Below, in pieces: positions 16,201-23,098 of a stretch of 61,276 nt of DNA. The stretch's first letter is position 1. The number at the start of each line of letters is the position of its first letter. The notes under the pieces are model-generated. The model worked only from the letters and a program-made list of their open reading frames with translations, did not search any database and had not been told where the DNA came from. The position numbers were made by a program, and so were the translations under genes. Source of the stretch: Bacillota bacterium (GTDB taxonomy: Bacteria > Bacillota > Clostridia > Christensenellales > SZUA-584); assembly GCA_023410595.1 (NCBI GenBank), contig JAEYPO010000028.1:1-61276 (forward strand), in the 5' to 3' direction.

Positions 16201-16667
16201 ACGCCGCGAAGATAGTCCTCGATGTAAACATGGTTGATCGCCGCTATGTATTGCGCGCCAGCATCATTGGTTAATATTATAAACTCCATATCTCCGAGAT
16301 ATTTGAAGTTATAGTTTGTGCCGATTGCCGACTGCACGTTGTACATCCATATGAAGTTGTTTCTTTCCGCCGTCTCTAAGTGCCGCACGAGCTTGATAGA
16401 AGCGCCGCTCGCCAGCCGTTCCGCGCCGAAGTAAAGCCCGAGGCTGCCTCCCTCGAGCCTGACGGTATACTGCTGGCGCTCAAGGCCAATGCCGTCCGCG
16501 CCCACAGTATAGTTGCCGTCCGCGAAGAATGAGAATTCCGTAGGCTCGCCTATCGAGAGCTTTACGCGCACTATTGCGTATTGCTCGTCGGCGGCAAGCG
16601 CCGTGGCGGCTGTCGCCAGTAAAAAGGCTAATATAATAACAACAGTGAAAAGAAGCTTTCTCCGCAT
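13269..16667 (-). CDS. Secreted SpoIID/LytB-type protein with SH3, InlB and cadherin-like modules
   Basis: An exported protein of about 1132 residues. A signal peptide (MRRKLLFTVVIILAFLLATA) is followed by a SpoIID/LytB domain (about 130-480) with the conserved EDYLRGVVPSEM, SQAVASRSYA and QRGAQQRA segments. The Glu of PSEM is the catalytic residue of SpoIID lytic transglycosylases, which cut stripped peptidoglycan. A bacterial SH3 domain (about 520-585; PLNVRSGHGMGYDRLG), four to five InlB-type repeats with GYAFSGWTG-like motifs, and three cadherin-like domains follow. The longest frame starts at 16778, but the ATG at 16667 begins a proper signal peptide and follows AGAGG. Its C-terminal third is nearly identical to that of the upstream peptidase gene. 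Likely a cell-wall remodelling or surface protein. Confidence 0.88.
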   Translation of the reverse strand: MRRKLLFTVVIILAFLLATAATALAADEQYAIVRVKLSIGEPTEFSFFADGNYTVGADGIGLERQQYTVRLEGGSLGLYFGAERLASGASIKLVRHLETAERNNFIWMYNVQSAIGTNYNFKYLGDMEFIILTNDAGAQYIAAINHVYIEDYLRGVVPSEMENGSHIDALKSQAVASRSYAEYHIRPSQPFDVYDSTKSQVYKGYNDLTNSKTAVESTARTVLTYDGQVIEGLFGASNGGWTDIPLHLWNSADVPYFRILQDDCDATNPESYFETIYFPTIIDGSNPITVSDNISDSEPNADKANAYIRQAIFESGQLQALGHSVTGRDDFTLTGVNSLVMAEDNYDISGMEDHSRSGGGSVCADRCVATGSFTVQITASGAFATVASVPLDLRYLDASNGIADYKAFFKGNLTLFVVAPVKSGETTTGYNISQKRFGSAIGLSQRGAQQRAKSVELGGEGQTYDQILGFYYPGTTLTTQGYEAPALTPATLPDHSNAKVKDSGDPTPLNVRSGHGMGYDRLGTMPIGARMEVVQLNAATGSGYTWHKIFFGGQYGYVASNFVQTDSIPIIREPIAVTYQTNGGSAVSAPQLYHADSIASSPATSKPNYTLEGWYFDAGLTSKVTFPYIVTRNTTIYAKWTPTPYAISYDLRGGSAGNPASYTVESGAFTLNNPSRNGYAFSGWTGTGLSGNTASVTIPAGSSGNRAYYANWTPVTYYISYNFNGGNPVSNPGSFTIESPGFTLNNPTRTGYAFAGWTGTGLAGNTASVTIPAGSTGSREYTANWAPYVCDINFDAQGGTPVGAVKRGVWETIAEPSTSRYGYNFQGWFDGAGARVSFPYTVTGSATLYARWAQQPQTNLLAGVGLSSGYLNRAFSPAVTSYKITIGENEGSFTLSPVKQFDGASMTMNKRAVSSYTVNLANGKSAKISVKVTLGKKSKTYTFTVTRPKSSNNYLSSLSASAGEWSQAFDPNVLNYTLTLDENTKSTAIRAVAAAGKAARVSPASKKISLNNGQSKTVKITVKAQSGARRTYTITVVRAPSTNAGLKSLRASGLSPGFSPWNTRYTVVLPANKSSVSISARAAGYKAVAYIDGSRKSSKKVVLANGQSAVVRVTVAAQAGNSMEYLIMVIRQ

Positions 16668-16849
16668 TCTTAAACCTCTGGCATATAAACTTATTACCAC
16701 CACGAATACGCTTAAATATATACGGAAACCGGCTGACCGGAATAAGTGCTTGCAAAAGTTATCGTAACATTTTTCCACCTAGACTCTATCACAAACGCCG
16801 TTGATTGTATATAGTGAAAATGTTAATTATTGCATTATAATAATTGCTT

Positions 16850-18166
16850 TTATTCCCGCTCTATTTTTTGGGCAGCTTCCCTTATGCTCTGCGTCTTTCC
16901 CGTGCTGCCGAGATATTCTGCAAGCGATGCATGCCACTCGCTCTCGGCCTTGGTTACGTGCAGCGAGTCGTCGGGTATGCGCGCGTAAAGCAGCGCAAGA
17001 ACGTTATCATCCAGCGTCCCGAACACAGATACGTACTCCTCTGCCTGCAAACACGACGCGCCCAGCATGTCCTCAAGGTCGCGCAGGCTGCGTATGTTCT
17101 TTAATAGCTCCAGCTTATCGGACGTATGGCGGCAGCAGCGTATCTCGTCGGTCAGCGCCCTGAAAGCTTCGTCGTCCATGGACGGCGCGTCTTCAAAGCG
17201 CGTTTTTTGCATCTCCTCTTTGAACTCTATGAACGTACCATCAAGAGCATCCGTTTGAAGCGCGAAGTGTACGCGGGCAGAGAGCCTCCCCGCCGCGGCA
17301 AGCGCGTAGGCGGCAAGCGCTTCCGACGCGCCTGTTTGGGCGCACACTCTTTGCGACGCCATGCACAGCACGGCCTTAAGGCGCCGCGCGGACATAGGCG
17401 CAAGCGCTTTATTAAGGCGCTGTCTGTCCTCTTTGCTTATATCGAGGCCGAATACGTCCCGTCCGCACAGCACCCGCCCTATGGCGTTTGTGAGCACCAG
17501 CTCGAATATATTGACGTTGAGCTCGCGCCAATAGGGGTCTGCCGAACGCAGCAGCGCCTCCACGCTGCCGCCGAAACGCGCACAGAACGAGTTTTCAAGG
17601 CTCAGGCGCTCTATATAAGCGAGCATAAACTCCGCCCCGGCAAGCTTTGGCAGCTCTATGCACAAAAAATAGTCTATCATGCCCGGCGTTTCGTGCGCCG
17701 CAAATAATGGGTCGTACGCGCCAAAGAACGCCTCCAGCCCTTCGCCCAGCGTGTCGTTATACGCCATGTTTTCCGTATTAACAGAGCTTGCGCGCAGCAA
17801 AGCGAGCACACCCTGAGCGCGCTTTACGTCGCCGTACGTTAATTCCCTGCCTTCTTGCCATACATGCTCAACACCGTCGCGCAGCGCGCCTAGCGCCCCG
17901 CCCGTCTCCATCGTCTTAAGACGGCGGCTCAGGCAGTAGAATATCGATTTTAGCAGCCCCTTTGCCGTTTCCTCCTTTATGGAGCTCGACGCGCCGAAAG
18001 TGAGCCGCTGCGCAAGCTTAGAGGCGAGCTTAAGGCACTGCCGCCTCATATCCCCCGCATCTATCAGCCCATTGTTCGCGGCAGCCTCTATGAGCGCCTC
18101 GAAATAGCGGGTATGGTCAAGCTTTGCCTTGTCTATCGGCTGTATCTTCTCAAGCTTATTCGTCAT
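16850..18166 (-). CDS. Conserved hypothetical protein (DUF6179-like)
   Basis: A 438-residue, largely alpha-helical, soluble protein with no signal peptide. From memory it matches the clostridial DUF6179 type, which is found beside DUF6323; I cannot verify this here. Recognisable stretches are HTRYFEALIEAAANNGLI at the N-terminus and CRHTSDKLELLKNIRSLRDL near residue 350, with paired Cys at CC. Its start overlaps the end of the upstream gene by 11 bases, so the two are translationally coupled. The ATG follows GGGGGG by three bases. The function is unknown. Confidence 0.8.
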   Translation of the reverse strand: MTNKLEKIQPIDKAKLDHTRYFEALIEAAANNGLIDAGDMRRQCLKLASKLAQRLTFGASSSIKEETAKGLLKSIFYCLSRRLKTMETGGALGALRDGVEHVWQEGRELTYGDVKRAQGVLALLRASSVNTENMAYNDTLGEGLEAFFGAYDPLFAAHETPGMIDYFLCIELPKLAGAEFMLAYIERLSLENSFCARFGGSVEALLRSADPYWRELNVNIFELVLTNAIGRVLCGRDVFGLDISKEDRQRLNKALAPMSARRLKAVLCMASQRVCAQTGASEALAAYALAAAGRLSARVHFALQTDALDGTFIEFKEEMQKTRFEDAPSMDDEAFRALTDEIRCCRHTSDKLELLKNIRSLRDLEDMLGASCLQAEEYVSVFGTLDDNVLALLYARIPDDSLHVTKAESEWHASLAEYLGSTGKTQSIREAAQKIERE

Positions 18167-18623
18167 AGTCCCCCCGGAAGTATTCTTCGTATGCTTCGTC
18201 TTCCTCGTCCTCGCAGCCGTAGCGTATGTTGCGCGCCGCCCTTGACATATCGTCGCGCAGCGCGTCCGTGCTGCCGGAGCACTCGCCGTCGAAGTATTTC
18301 TTCATCAGCGAGATGACCTCGTCGTCGTCCGGCTCATCGAGAGAGTCGTTCTTGAATTCGTAGAATATTTCAATAAGCTCTTCCATCGCCTCTGTAAACC
18401 CGTCCTGCTCGAGGTAAGGCGAATCACAGAAAGCGAATACGAGCTTCTCGATTATGCCGCCCGTAAACTCAACCCTGCCGGTCCGCCTAAGCGCCTTTAC
18501 GCGCGCGTTATTAAGCGCGCCCGCGTCTCTTTGCGAAAGCGTAATACCAAATTTACGCGCCGTTTCGTTGCAGCGCGCTATGTCTACAGAGCCGCTCTGC
18601 TTAACCAGCGAAAAATCGTCCAT
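18156..18623 (-). CDS. Conserved hypothetical protein (DUF6323-like)
   Basis: A 155-residue acidic protein beginning MDDFSLVKQSGSVDIARCNE. The core RTGRVEFTGGIIEKLVFAF and the segments YLEQDGFTEAMEELIEIFYEF and FKNDSLDEPDDDEVI recall the DUF6323 family (from memory). The tail is very rich in Asp/Glu. The longest frame extends 97 codons upstream through the promoter region; the ATG at 18623 has GAAGGGAGA and is preferred. It is the first gene of a two-gene operon with the DUF6179-like gene. A Crp-like dyad lies about 90 bp upstream. Role unknown. Confidence 0.8.
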   Translation of the reverse strand: MDDFSLVKQSGSVDIARCNETARKFGITLSQRDAGALNNARVKALRRTGRVEFTGGIIEKLVFAFCDSPYLEQDGFTEAMEELIEIFYEFKNDSLDEPDDDEVISLMKKYFDGECSGSTDALRDDMSRAARNIRYGCEDEEDEAYEEYFRGDYDE

Positions 18624-18701
18624 GAAAACCAGTCTCCCTTCAAAAAAGCACTTGACAAACCGCTCAAAATGTGCTAGTATATTATTGTAATAAATATAAA
18701 T

Positions 18702-18718
18702 ATTTACATCACGTAAAT
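18702..18718. promoter_or_regulatory. Dyad upstream of the DUF6323/DUF6179 pair
   Basis: ATTTAC-ATCAC-GTAAAT is a 6+5+6 dyad. On the minus strand TATACT (18681-18676) is a good -10 without a matching -35, and the dyad centre falls about 41 bp upstream of the implied start. That is the usual position of a Crp-type activator at a -35-less promoter. A TTGACA-N17-TAGTAT promoter on the opposite strand (18652-18680) overlaps but leads to no gene. Confidence 0.45.
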
Positions 18719-18894
18719 TATAATATACCATAGCCTTTGAGTTTGTGTCAACGGCTTTTTTTGTTTGCAGAGAGTTTTCACCGCACGCATACGAGCGCCG
18801 CTTTGCGGCGGCACAGAGTGTCAAAAAAGCTCTTATAATGGCCCTCTCGGACGAGGGCCACCGACAGGTGACTGGGGGGGAGAAAGTCTTGTTA

Positions 18895-18946
18895 CCGTTC
18901 ACTCCTTCCGGCACTTCGTGCCACCTCCCTCATCTGAGGGAGGCCT
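18895..18946. repeat. Hairpin repeat, family G
   Basis: CTTCCGGCACTTCGTGCCAC followed by CTCCCTCATCTGAGGGAGGC forms two consecutive hairpins. It belongs to the family seen at 240-290 and 61023-61079. The rest of 18720-19056 has no gene I can support. Confidence 0.7.
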
Positions 18947-19056
18947 GATAGACCATATCTACGGCCTGGGCCGCCGCTTGGCGGCTGTGTTGATTTACCG
19001 CGGCGTTTGCCTTATCATATGGGCAAAGCAAGAATTATGATAAACGGAGAACGAAT

Positions 19057-19308
19057 ATGCTGGATTTTAAGTTTGACACGCAGCTGCTAATAGAAGGCCA
19101 AGACCTTTCGGAAGACGAGATAAACAAATACATCACGGAGAACATAGAAGGCGACTGCCTGCTGGCCGTCGGCGGCGGCAGCCTTATCAAGATACATTTC
19201 CACACGAACACTCCGTGGAAGGTATTGGAGTACTGCGCATCTCTTGGCGACATCTACGACGTCGTGGTGGAGAATATGGAGCGCCAGGAGAACGGCCTGC
19301 AGGGGTAA
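19057..19308 (+). CDS. Stand-alone DAK/FakA C-terminal-like module
   Basis: An 83-residue protein that matches only the end of FakA/YloV-type fatty-acid kinase subunits. The segments are FDTQLLIEGQDLSEDEI, GDCLLAVGGGSLIKIHFHTN and VLEYCASLGDIYDVVVENM, the last close to the family's VKVHVHTN and IxNMxxQ. The kinase (DAK2) domain itself is absent. ATG 19057 follows GGAGA. It is either a functional free-standing module or the surviving end of a decayed kinase; the intact frame and ribosome binding site favour the former. Confidence 0.7.
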   Translation: MLDFKFDTQLLIEGQDLSEDEINKYITENIEGDCLLAVGGGSLIKIHFHTNTPWKVLEYCASLGDIYDVVVENMERQENGLQG

Positions 19309-19316
19309 AAAACGTC

Positions 19317-19393
19317 ACCCCATCAAGCCTCGCGACTTGCTGGGGACCCCGGTATTTACACCCCATAAAGCTTTTGGCTTTATGGGGACCCCG
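19317..19393. repeat. Two family F hairpin repeats
   Basis: CACCCCATCAAGCCT...TTGCTGGGGACCCC (19317-19350) and CACCCCATAAAGC...TTATGGGGACCCC (19359-19393) lie back to back after the stop at 19308. Confidence 0.7.
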
Positions 19394-19401
19394 ATATTAA
19401 A

Positions 19402-19430
19402 ATAGGGAGGACATATTCATCCTCCCCGTA
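19402..19430 (-). terminator. Terminator of the spore-protein gene
   Basis: On the minus strand GGGAGGA, an 8-base loop and TCCTCCC are followed by TATTTT. It lies just after the stop at 19443. Confidence 0.8.
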
Positions 19431-19442
19431 AATTCGGTGCGT

Positions 19443-19652
19443 TTACCTGCGTTCGTTGTCCGACATGTTTTCCTCGGCCTGCTTTATCATCTTTCTGACC
19501 ATGTTGCCGCCGATCTTTCCCGCGTCGCGCGATCTTAAATCACCGTTATAGCCTTCTTTAAGTTCTACGCCCTGCTCTCTTGCAACCTCGTACTTCATAT
19601 TGTCGAGCGCGTCCCGAGCCCCGGGAACCAATGTCTTCCCATTCCTCGCCAT
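19443..19652 (-). CDS. Alpha/beta-type small acid-soluble spore protein
   Basis: A 69-residue SASP that coats and protects spore DNA from UV and heat and is degraded by Gpr during germination. The signatures are LVPGARDALDNMKYEVA, the Gpr region around ELKEGYNGDL, and RDAGKIGGNMVRKMI. The long frame starts at 19796, but the ATG at 19652 follows AGGAGG and matches the family N-terminus. It is monocistronic with its own terminator. Expression should be forespore-specific (sigma-G), though I could not identify a convincing sigma-G promoter. A paralogue lies at 46015. Confidence 0.95.
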   Translation of the reverse strand: MARNGKTLVPGARDALDNMKYEVAREQGVELKEGYNGDLRSRDAGKIGGNMVRKMIKQAEENMSDNERR

Positions 19653-19927
19653 TTCTTCGCACCTCCTTATGCTGTTATTTTCCCCGCAGCGGCAGGCGGC
19701 TACACATGAAATAATACACAGCAAATGCCCAAAAGTAAGGGAGCGGCAAGAGCCAAACCGGCCGTAATAAAAATTTAAGGGGTCTGTGTTTTGCACATAG
19801 CTTTTTTACTGTATGTTATGATATATTGATGATGGAAAGAATTCACAGTCAGTAATTTTTTGAGCTGTCAGTCATAATAAAAGCGCAGAATAGTTGGTCT
19901 TATGTAAATTGCCGGAGGTTTAACAAA

Positions 19928-20563
19928 ATGATTAATATCAGGAATGAAGAAGAAACAGACTATAAGAAAGTGGAAGAAATCACGAGGAAAGCTTTTTGGA
20001 ATTTACATGTTCCGGGGTGCAATGAACACTATTTAGTTCATGTTATGCGATCCCACAAAGACTTCCTGCCGGAGTTGGATCTGGTAATAGAAGCTGACAG
20101 TAATATAATCGGGAATATCATGTATACGAAAGCAAAACTAATAGATGAGTCCGGGGAAGAAAAAGACATACTTACTTTCGGTCCTGTTTGCATTCTGCCC
20201 GAATACCAGAGAAAGGGGTATGGAAGAAAACTTATCGAGTATTCCTTTGAGCAGGCGGCCGCGCTTGGTTATGAAGTGATCGTAATATTCGGGAACCCGA
20301 GTAATTATGTAAGCTGCGGCTTTAAGAGCTGTAAAAAGTACAATGTCTGCATTGAGAACGGAACATATCCGTCGGCGATGATGGTAAAAGAACTTAAACC
20401 GGATGCGTTGGACAAAAGAAGATGGGTCTACCATCAAAGCACTGTGTTTGAGATAGACGAACAAGAGGCCATGCGCTTTGACGAGGGTTTGGAAAGACTG
20501 GAAAAGAAGTGCCTGCCATGTCAGGAAGAGTTTTATATCCACAGCCATTCCGTTATACAGTGA
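19928..20563 (+). CDS. GNAT acetyltransferase (YhbS-like), atypical composition
   Basis: A 211-residue GNAT-family protein of the YhbS type. The acetyl-CoA loop is LPEYQRKGYGRKLI near residue 90, preceded by TFGPVCILPE and followed by VIVIFGNPSNYVSCGF, all family-typical. The gene is visibly richer in A+T, with AAA/GAA/ATT codons, than the GCG/GGC-rich neighbours, which suggests recent transfer. GGAGG precedes the ATG at 19928. It stands alone. The substrate is unknown. Confidence 0.87.
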   Translation: MINIRNEEETDYKKVEEITRKAFWNLHVPGCNEHYLVHVMRSHKDFLPELDLVIEADSNIIGNIMYTKAKLIDESGEEKDILTFGPVCILPEYQRKGYGRKLIEYSFEQAAALGYEVIVIFGNPSNYVSCGFKSCKKYNVCIENGTYPSAMMVKELKPDALDKRRWVYHQSTVFEIDEQEAMRFDEGLERLEKKCLPCQEEFYIHSHSVIQ

Positions 20564-20612
20564 GTTTCCTTCAGCGGTATAAGTGCTGCCTTATGTTTCC
20601 TTTTTTGCTCTT

Positions 20613-21341
20613 TTAATCGCGCCTTTCCTTGCCTCCGCTTATGACGACGACCTCGTTTTCCCTGCTTTTTTTGTTTATTATGTACGCTATGACCGCGGTT
20701 ATCAGCGTCAGCGCCGCGACAAAGACCGCGGCCTCAGCGGCGCTCCATCCGAAAACGTACCTTGCCGCTTCGTAGCAGCCAACAAGCCCGAATATTATGA
20801 ACGCCGCGGCGGATATCATCCTTAATAGCCGCTCGTGTATCTTCTTTCGCAGCACGACGCCTATCAGTATGCCAATGGCGTCGGCCGCAATCATTCCCGC
20901 TACGGCGCCTATCCACAGCGCGACGGGGTCGCCCGGGAACTTCGTTGCCATCGCCACGGTGGCAAGCTGCGTTTTGTCCCCCAGCTCGGCGACGGTAAAC
21001 GCCAGCGCCACGGTCATAACAGCCCCGAACCTCGATTTTTTACTGCCTAAGTTCTCCTCTTTTTCGCCCCGGAGTGTCCACAACCCGAATAACACGAAAG
21101 AAAGCGAGGCCGCGGCCTGTATCCAGTTTTTTAAAATTTCCTGCTTCACGATAAGGTTGCCTATCCATACAGCCAGCCCTAAGTTTATCACGGAAGCTAT
21201 AAGCACCCCAATAATCACCTTTGAAGGCTTGTACCTTGAGGCGAACGCCATAGCAAGAAGCTGCGACTTATCGCCCATCTCCGCAAGAAGTACGGCTCCC
21301 GCCGCGAATAAAAAAGCAACCATTTCGGAATGTATGCCCAT
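20613..21341 (-). CDS. GDT1/TMEM165 (UPF0016)-family manganese exporter
   Basis: A multi-pass inner-membrane protein of about 242 residues with two homologous halves. Each half carries the family signature in a membrane helix: LLAEMGDKSQLLAM near residue 20 and VAELGDKTQLATVA near residue 115. The Glu and Asp residues bind the cation; bacterial members export Mn2+. The upstream leader is a yybP-ykoY manganese riboswitch with a terminator, so expression should rise with excess manganese. The start is uncertain: the ATG at 21341 follows AGAAAGG by only one base, the ATG at 21323 is an alternative, and the longest frame (21440) runs through the terminator and is rejected. The product is very likely MneA-like. 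Confidence 0.92.
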   Translation of the reverse strand: MGIHSEMVAFLFAAGAVLLAEMGDKSQLLAMAFASRYKPSKVIIGVLIASVINLGLAVWIGNLIVKQEILKNWIQAAASLSFVLFGLWTLRGEKEENLGSKKSRFGAVMTVALAFTVAELGDKTQLATVAMATKFPGDPVALWIGAVAGMIAADAIGILIGVVLRKKIHERLLRMISAAAFIIFGLVGCYEAARYVFGWSAAEAAVFVAALTLITAVIAYIINKKSRENEVVVISGGKERRD

Positions 21342-21355
21342 ACCTTTCTTTATGT

Positions 21356-21404
21356 AAATAAAAAAGACTTTATAACAAAGCTGAATCAGCTTTGTTAAAA
21401 GTCT
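21356..21404 (-). terminator. Riboswitch-controlled intrinsic terminator
   Basis: On the minus strand AGACTTT, then AACAAAGCTGA and its complement, then AAAGTCT form a long hairpin followed by TTTTTATTT. The 5' arm contains CTTTTAACAA, which also closes the riboswitch P1 helix, so the two structures exclude each other. Confidence 0.9.
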
Positions 21405-21496
21405 CGTTACCGTAAAACGGTGCAAAGCCAGGCCGGGCAAACTTTTGGCCCCTGCCAGTCTGTTGACTCTGCAAACAAACTACTCCCTCTTAACAA
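21392..21496 (-). ncRNA. yybP-ykoY manganese riboswitch
   Basis: Read on the minus strand, the element carries the conserved blocks GGGAGTAG (21487-21480), GTCAACAGACTGGC, CCGGCCTGGCTTTGCA and GGTAACGAGACTTTT. P1 pairs TTGTTAAGAG (21496-21487) with CTTTTAACAA (21401-21392) over ten base pairs. The P1 3' strand is the 5' arm of the terminator, so Mn2+ binding should stabilise P1, break the terminator and switch expression on. The downstream gene is a GDT1-family exporter, a known target of this riboswitch class. Confidence 0.93.
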
Positions 21497-21612
21497 GGCA
21501 ATGATAAACCATCCGGCGGGGGCTTGTCAACATGTTTGCCCCCGGCGTTCTTGCCCTGTAACACATACATATACATTAACATATGTATGATATATACGAG
21601 GGAGGTAACGTT

Positions 21613-21897
21613 ATGGCAAGATTTCATACGCACGAATACGGCGGGACGACTTCGGTAAACGACGCTCATTCGCATCAATATTCGGGGATAACGAGCGCAA
21701 GCCCCGACGTGCCGGGGCACACGCACCGACTTTTTGGTCAGACAAGCTTAAACGACAGGCATGTCCATGAGTACGATCTGCTGACCGGTCCAAAGGCCGG
21801 TACAAACGCGGGGCACTATCACTTCTACCGCGGAGCGACCGACTGGGCGCACGGCCATAATCATATTATGGAGGGTAATACGTCGGTCTACAGATAG
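21613..21897 (+). CDS. YmaF-family His-rich protein
   Basis: A 94-residue protein with about 16 histidines arranged in H-x-H pairs inside a degenerate repeat: HTHEYGGTTSVNDAHSHQYS, HTHRLFGQTSLNDRHVHEY, GHYHFYRGATDWAHGHNH. This is the YmaF pattern known from Bacillus and clostridia, of unknown function. Metal binding and a role in the spore coat are plausible. The ATG at 21613 has GGGAGG; the longer frame from 21583 is discarded. It is divergent from the manganese riboswitch, which makes a metal-related role tempting but unproven. Confidence 0.85.
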   Translation: MARFHTHEYGGTTSVNDAHSHQYSGITSASPDVPGHTHRLFGQTSLNDRHVHEYDLLTGPKAGTNAGHYHFYRGATDWAHGHNHIMEGNTSVYR

Positions 21898-21974
21898 TAT
21901 AGCGCGCAGTGCCGTAAAAAAGGACTGGCATGCTAGCGCTGTGCCAGTCCCAAAAACTCCAATACTGCCTCCCG

Positions 21975-22907
21975 TTATTGCCGCGCCTGCGCCGGCCTGC
22001 ATACGCCGAGCACGCAAAGGTAATGATTAGCCTCGCGCAGCACGTGGTCGCCCAGCAGCGGCAGAATTATAGACTGTATCTTGCATTCCACCAGGCCTTT
22101 TGCGCCGGCGTCTTTGAAATCACGCAGCCGCATCGTCGCCTGCCGGCTGTCCACAGTCACCTTCGCTATGTCCATGGTCTGCCTTGTGGCCTCTGCTGCC
22201 TGCGCCGTAAGGCCGTCGAATTCCCTGCCGAACATCCTCGCGGAGTCTATAAGCGTCTCTTCGGACGGGTCGAGAAGACCGGCAATGAACTTCGAGTGCT
22301 CCGCCATTATCCGGTTCCAGAACACCTCCTGATTTATAAGGTCCTCCGGCGTATTCATGCTCTCGCGGCGCACTAAAAGCACCAGCATATTCATAAAGAA
22401 ATGCGCTTCCCGCAGTATGTGGTCTATAAGCAGCGGGTAATTCACCGTAAACATTTTGCACGAGCGTACGTCGGCAAGCAGCCGTTCCTTAAACCCCGCA
22501 AGCTCCGCCGTCAGCTGGTACGCCCTGCGGTCAAGGCTCTCGGCGGCCTCCTCCATCTGCGGGCCCGGCTCGGCAAACGCCGGCTGCAGCGCGAGTTCCC
22601 TCCTCGTTATGGCGGAATCTATGGGCACGCCCGTATAGAAGTTCGTAAGGCGTTCGGCTTCCAATGTGTACTGCGTGGCCGCCTGGCGGGAGCTTAATAC
22701 GGCGCCGCTTGCGTTTCCGTCGGCAAGAGCCACAGCTTCTGAAAGCAGCCGCTCAAACCCTCTCCTGAATTCCGCGGCCTGCTCGCCAAAGCTCTTGTCC
22801 TTTGGCATGAATCCCAGCTCTAAAAACAGCGAGTGTTCTTTCATTATACGTAAAAAGAAAAGATTAAGGTCGACAGACATCATCACGAATTCTCTTCTGG
22901 TCAGCAA
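21975..22907 (-). CDS. DUF2935-family protein (tandem ferritin-like bundles)
   Basis: A 310-residue helical protein. Two similar halves each contain metal-ligand motifs: EHSLFLELGF near residue 24 with DHILREAHFFMNM near 163, and EHSKFIAGLLD near 202 with DHVLREANHYLCV near 290. DUF2935 members fold as paired four-helix bundles that bind metal through Glu and His. Many are spore-former proteins. The start is TTG at 22907 with AGGAGG nine bases upstream. The reaction is unknown. Confidence 0.85.
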   Translation of the reverse strand: MLTRREFVMMSVDLNLFFLRIMKEHSLFLELGFMPKDKSFGEQAAEFRRGFERLLSEAVALADGNASGAVLSSRQAATQYTLEAERLTNFYTGVPIDSAITRRELALQPAFAEPGPQMEEAAESLDRRAYQLTAELAGFKERLLADVRSCKMFTVNYPLLIDHILREAHFFMNMLVLLVRRESMNTPEDLINQEVFWNRIMAEHSKFIAGLLDPSEETLIDSARMFGREFDGLTAQAAEATRQTMDIAKVTVDSRQATMRLRDFKDAGAKGLVECKIQSIILPLLGDHVLREANHYLCVLGVCRPAQARQ

Positions 22908-23098
22908 TAAAACTCACCTCCTATCGGTTGTTTATATGACAATATATGCGTGCGCCAGGTCAAACGTTAGCAAGCCGCGGGCAATGAATAAAGAGAGTAA
23001 TACTTTTTTGCTTAATATATCACGACCCCCGTCTGCTGCAATCACTGAAAACATTTCAAGCGCATATTATACTCTAACAATATAAGAGGAGGTACATA

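Noticed and set aside
18652..18680. Plus-strand promoter TTGACA-N17-TAGTAT as the start of a gene
   Set aside because: No plausible reading frame follows for several hundred bases; it overlaps the leader of a minus-strand gene and may be chance in an AT-rich stretch.
19653..19790. Sigma-G promoters shared by the two spore-protein genes
   Set aside because: Both upstream regions contain CATGTGTA, but the spacing to any GNATR-like -35 is wrong, so the similarity may be chance.
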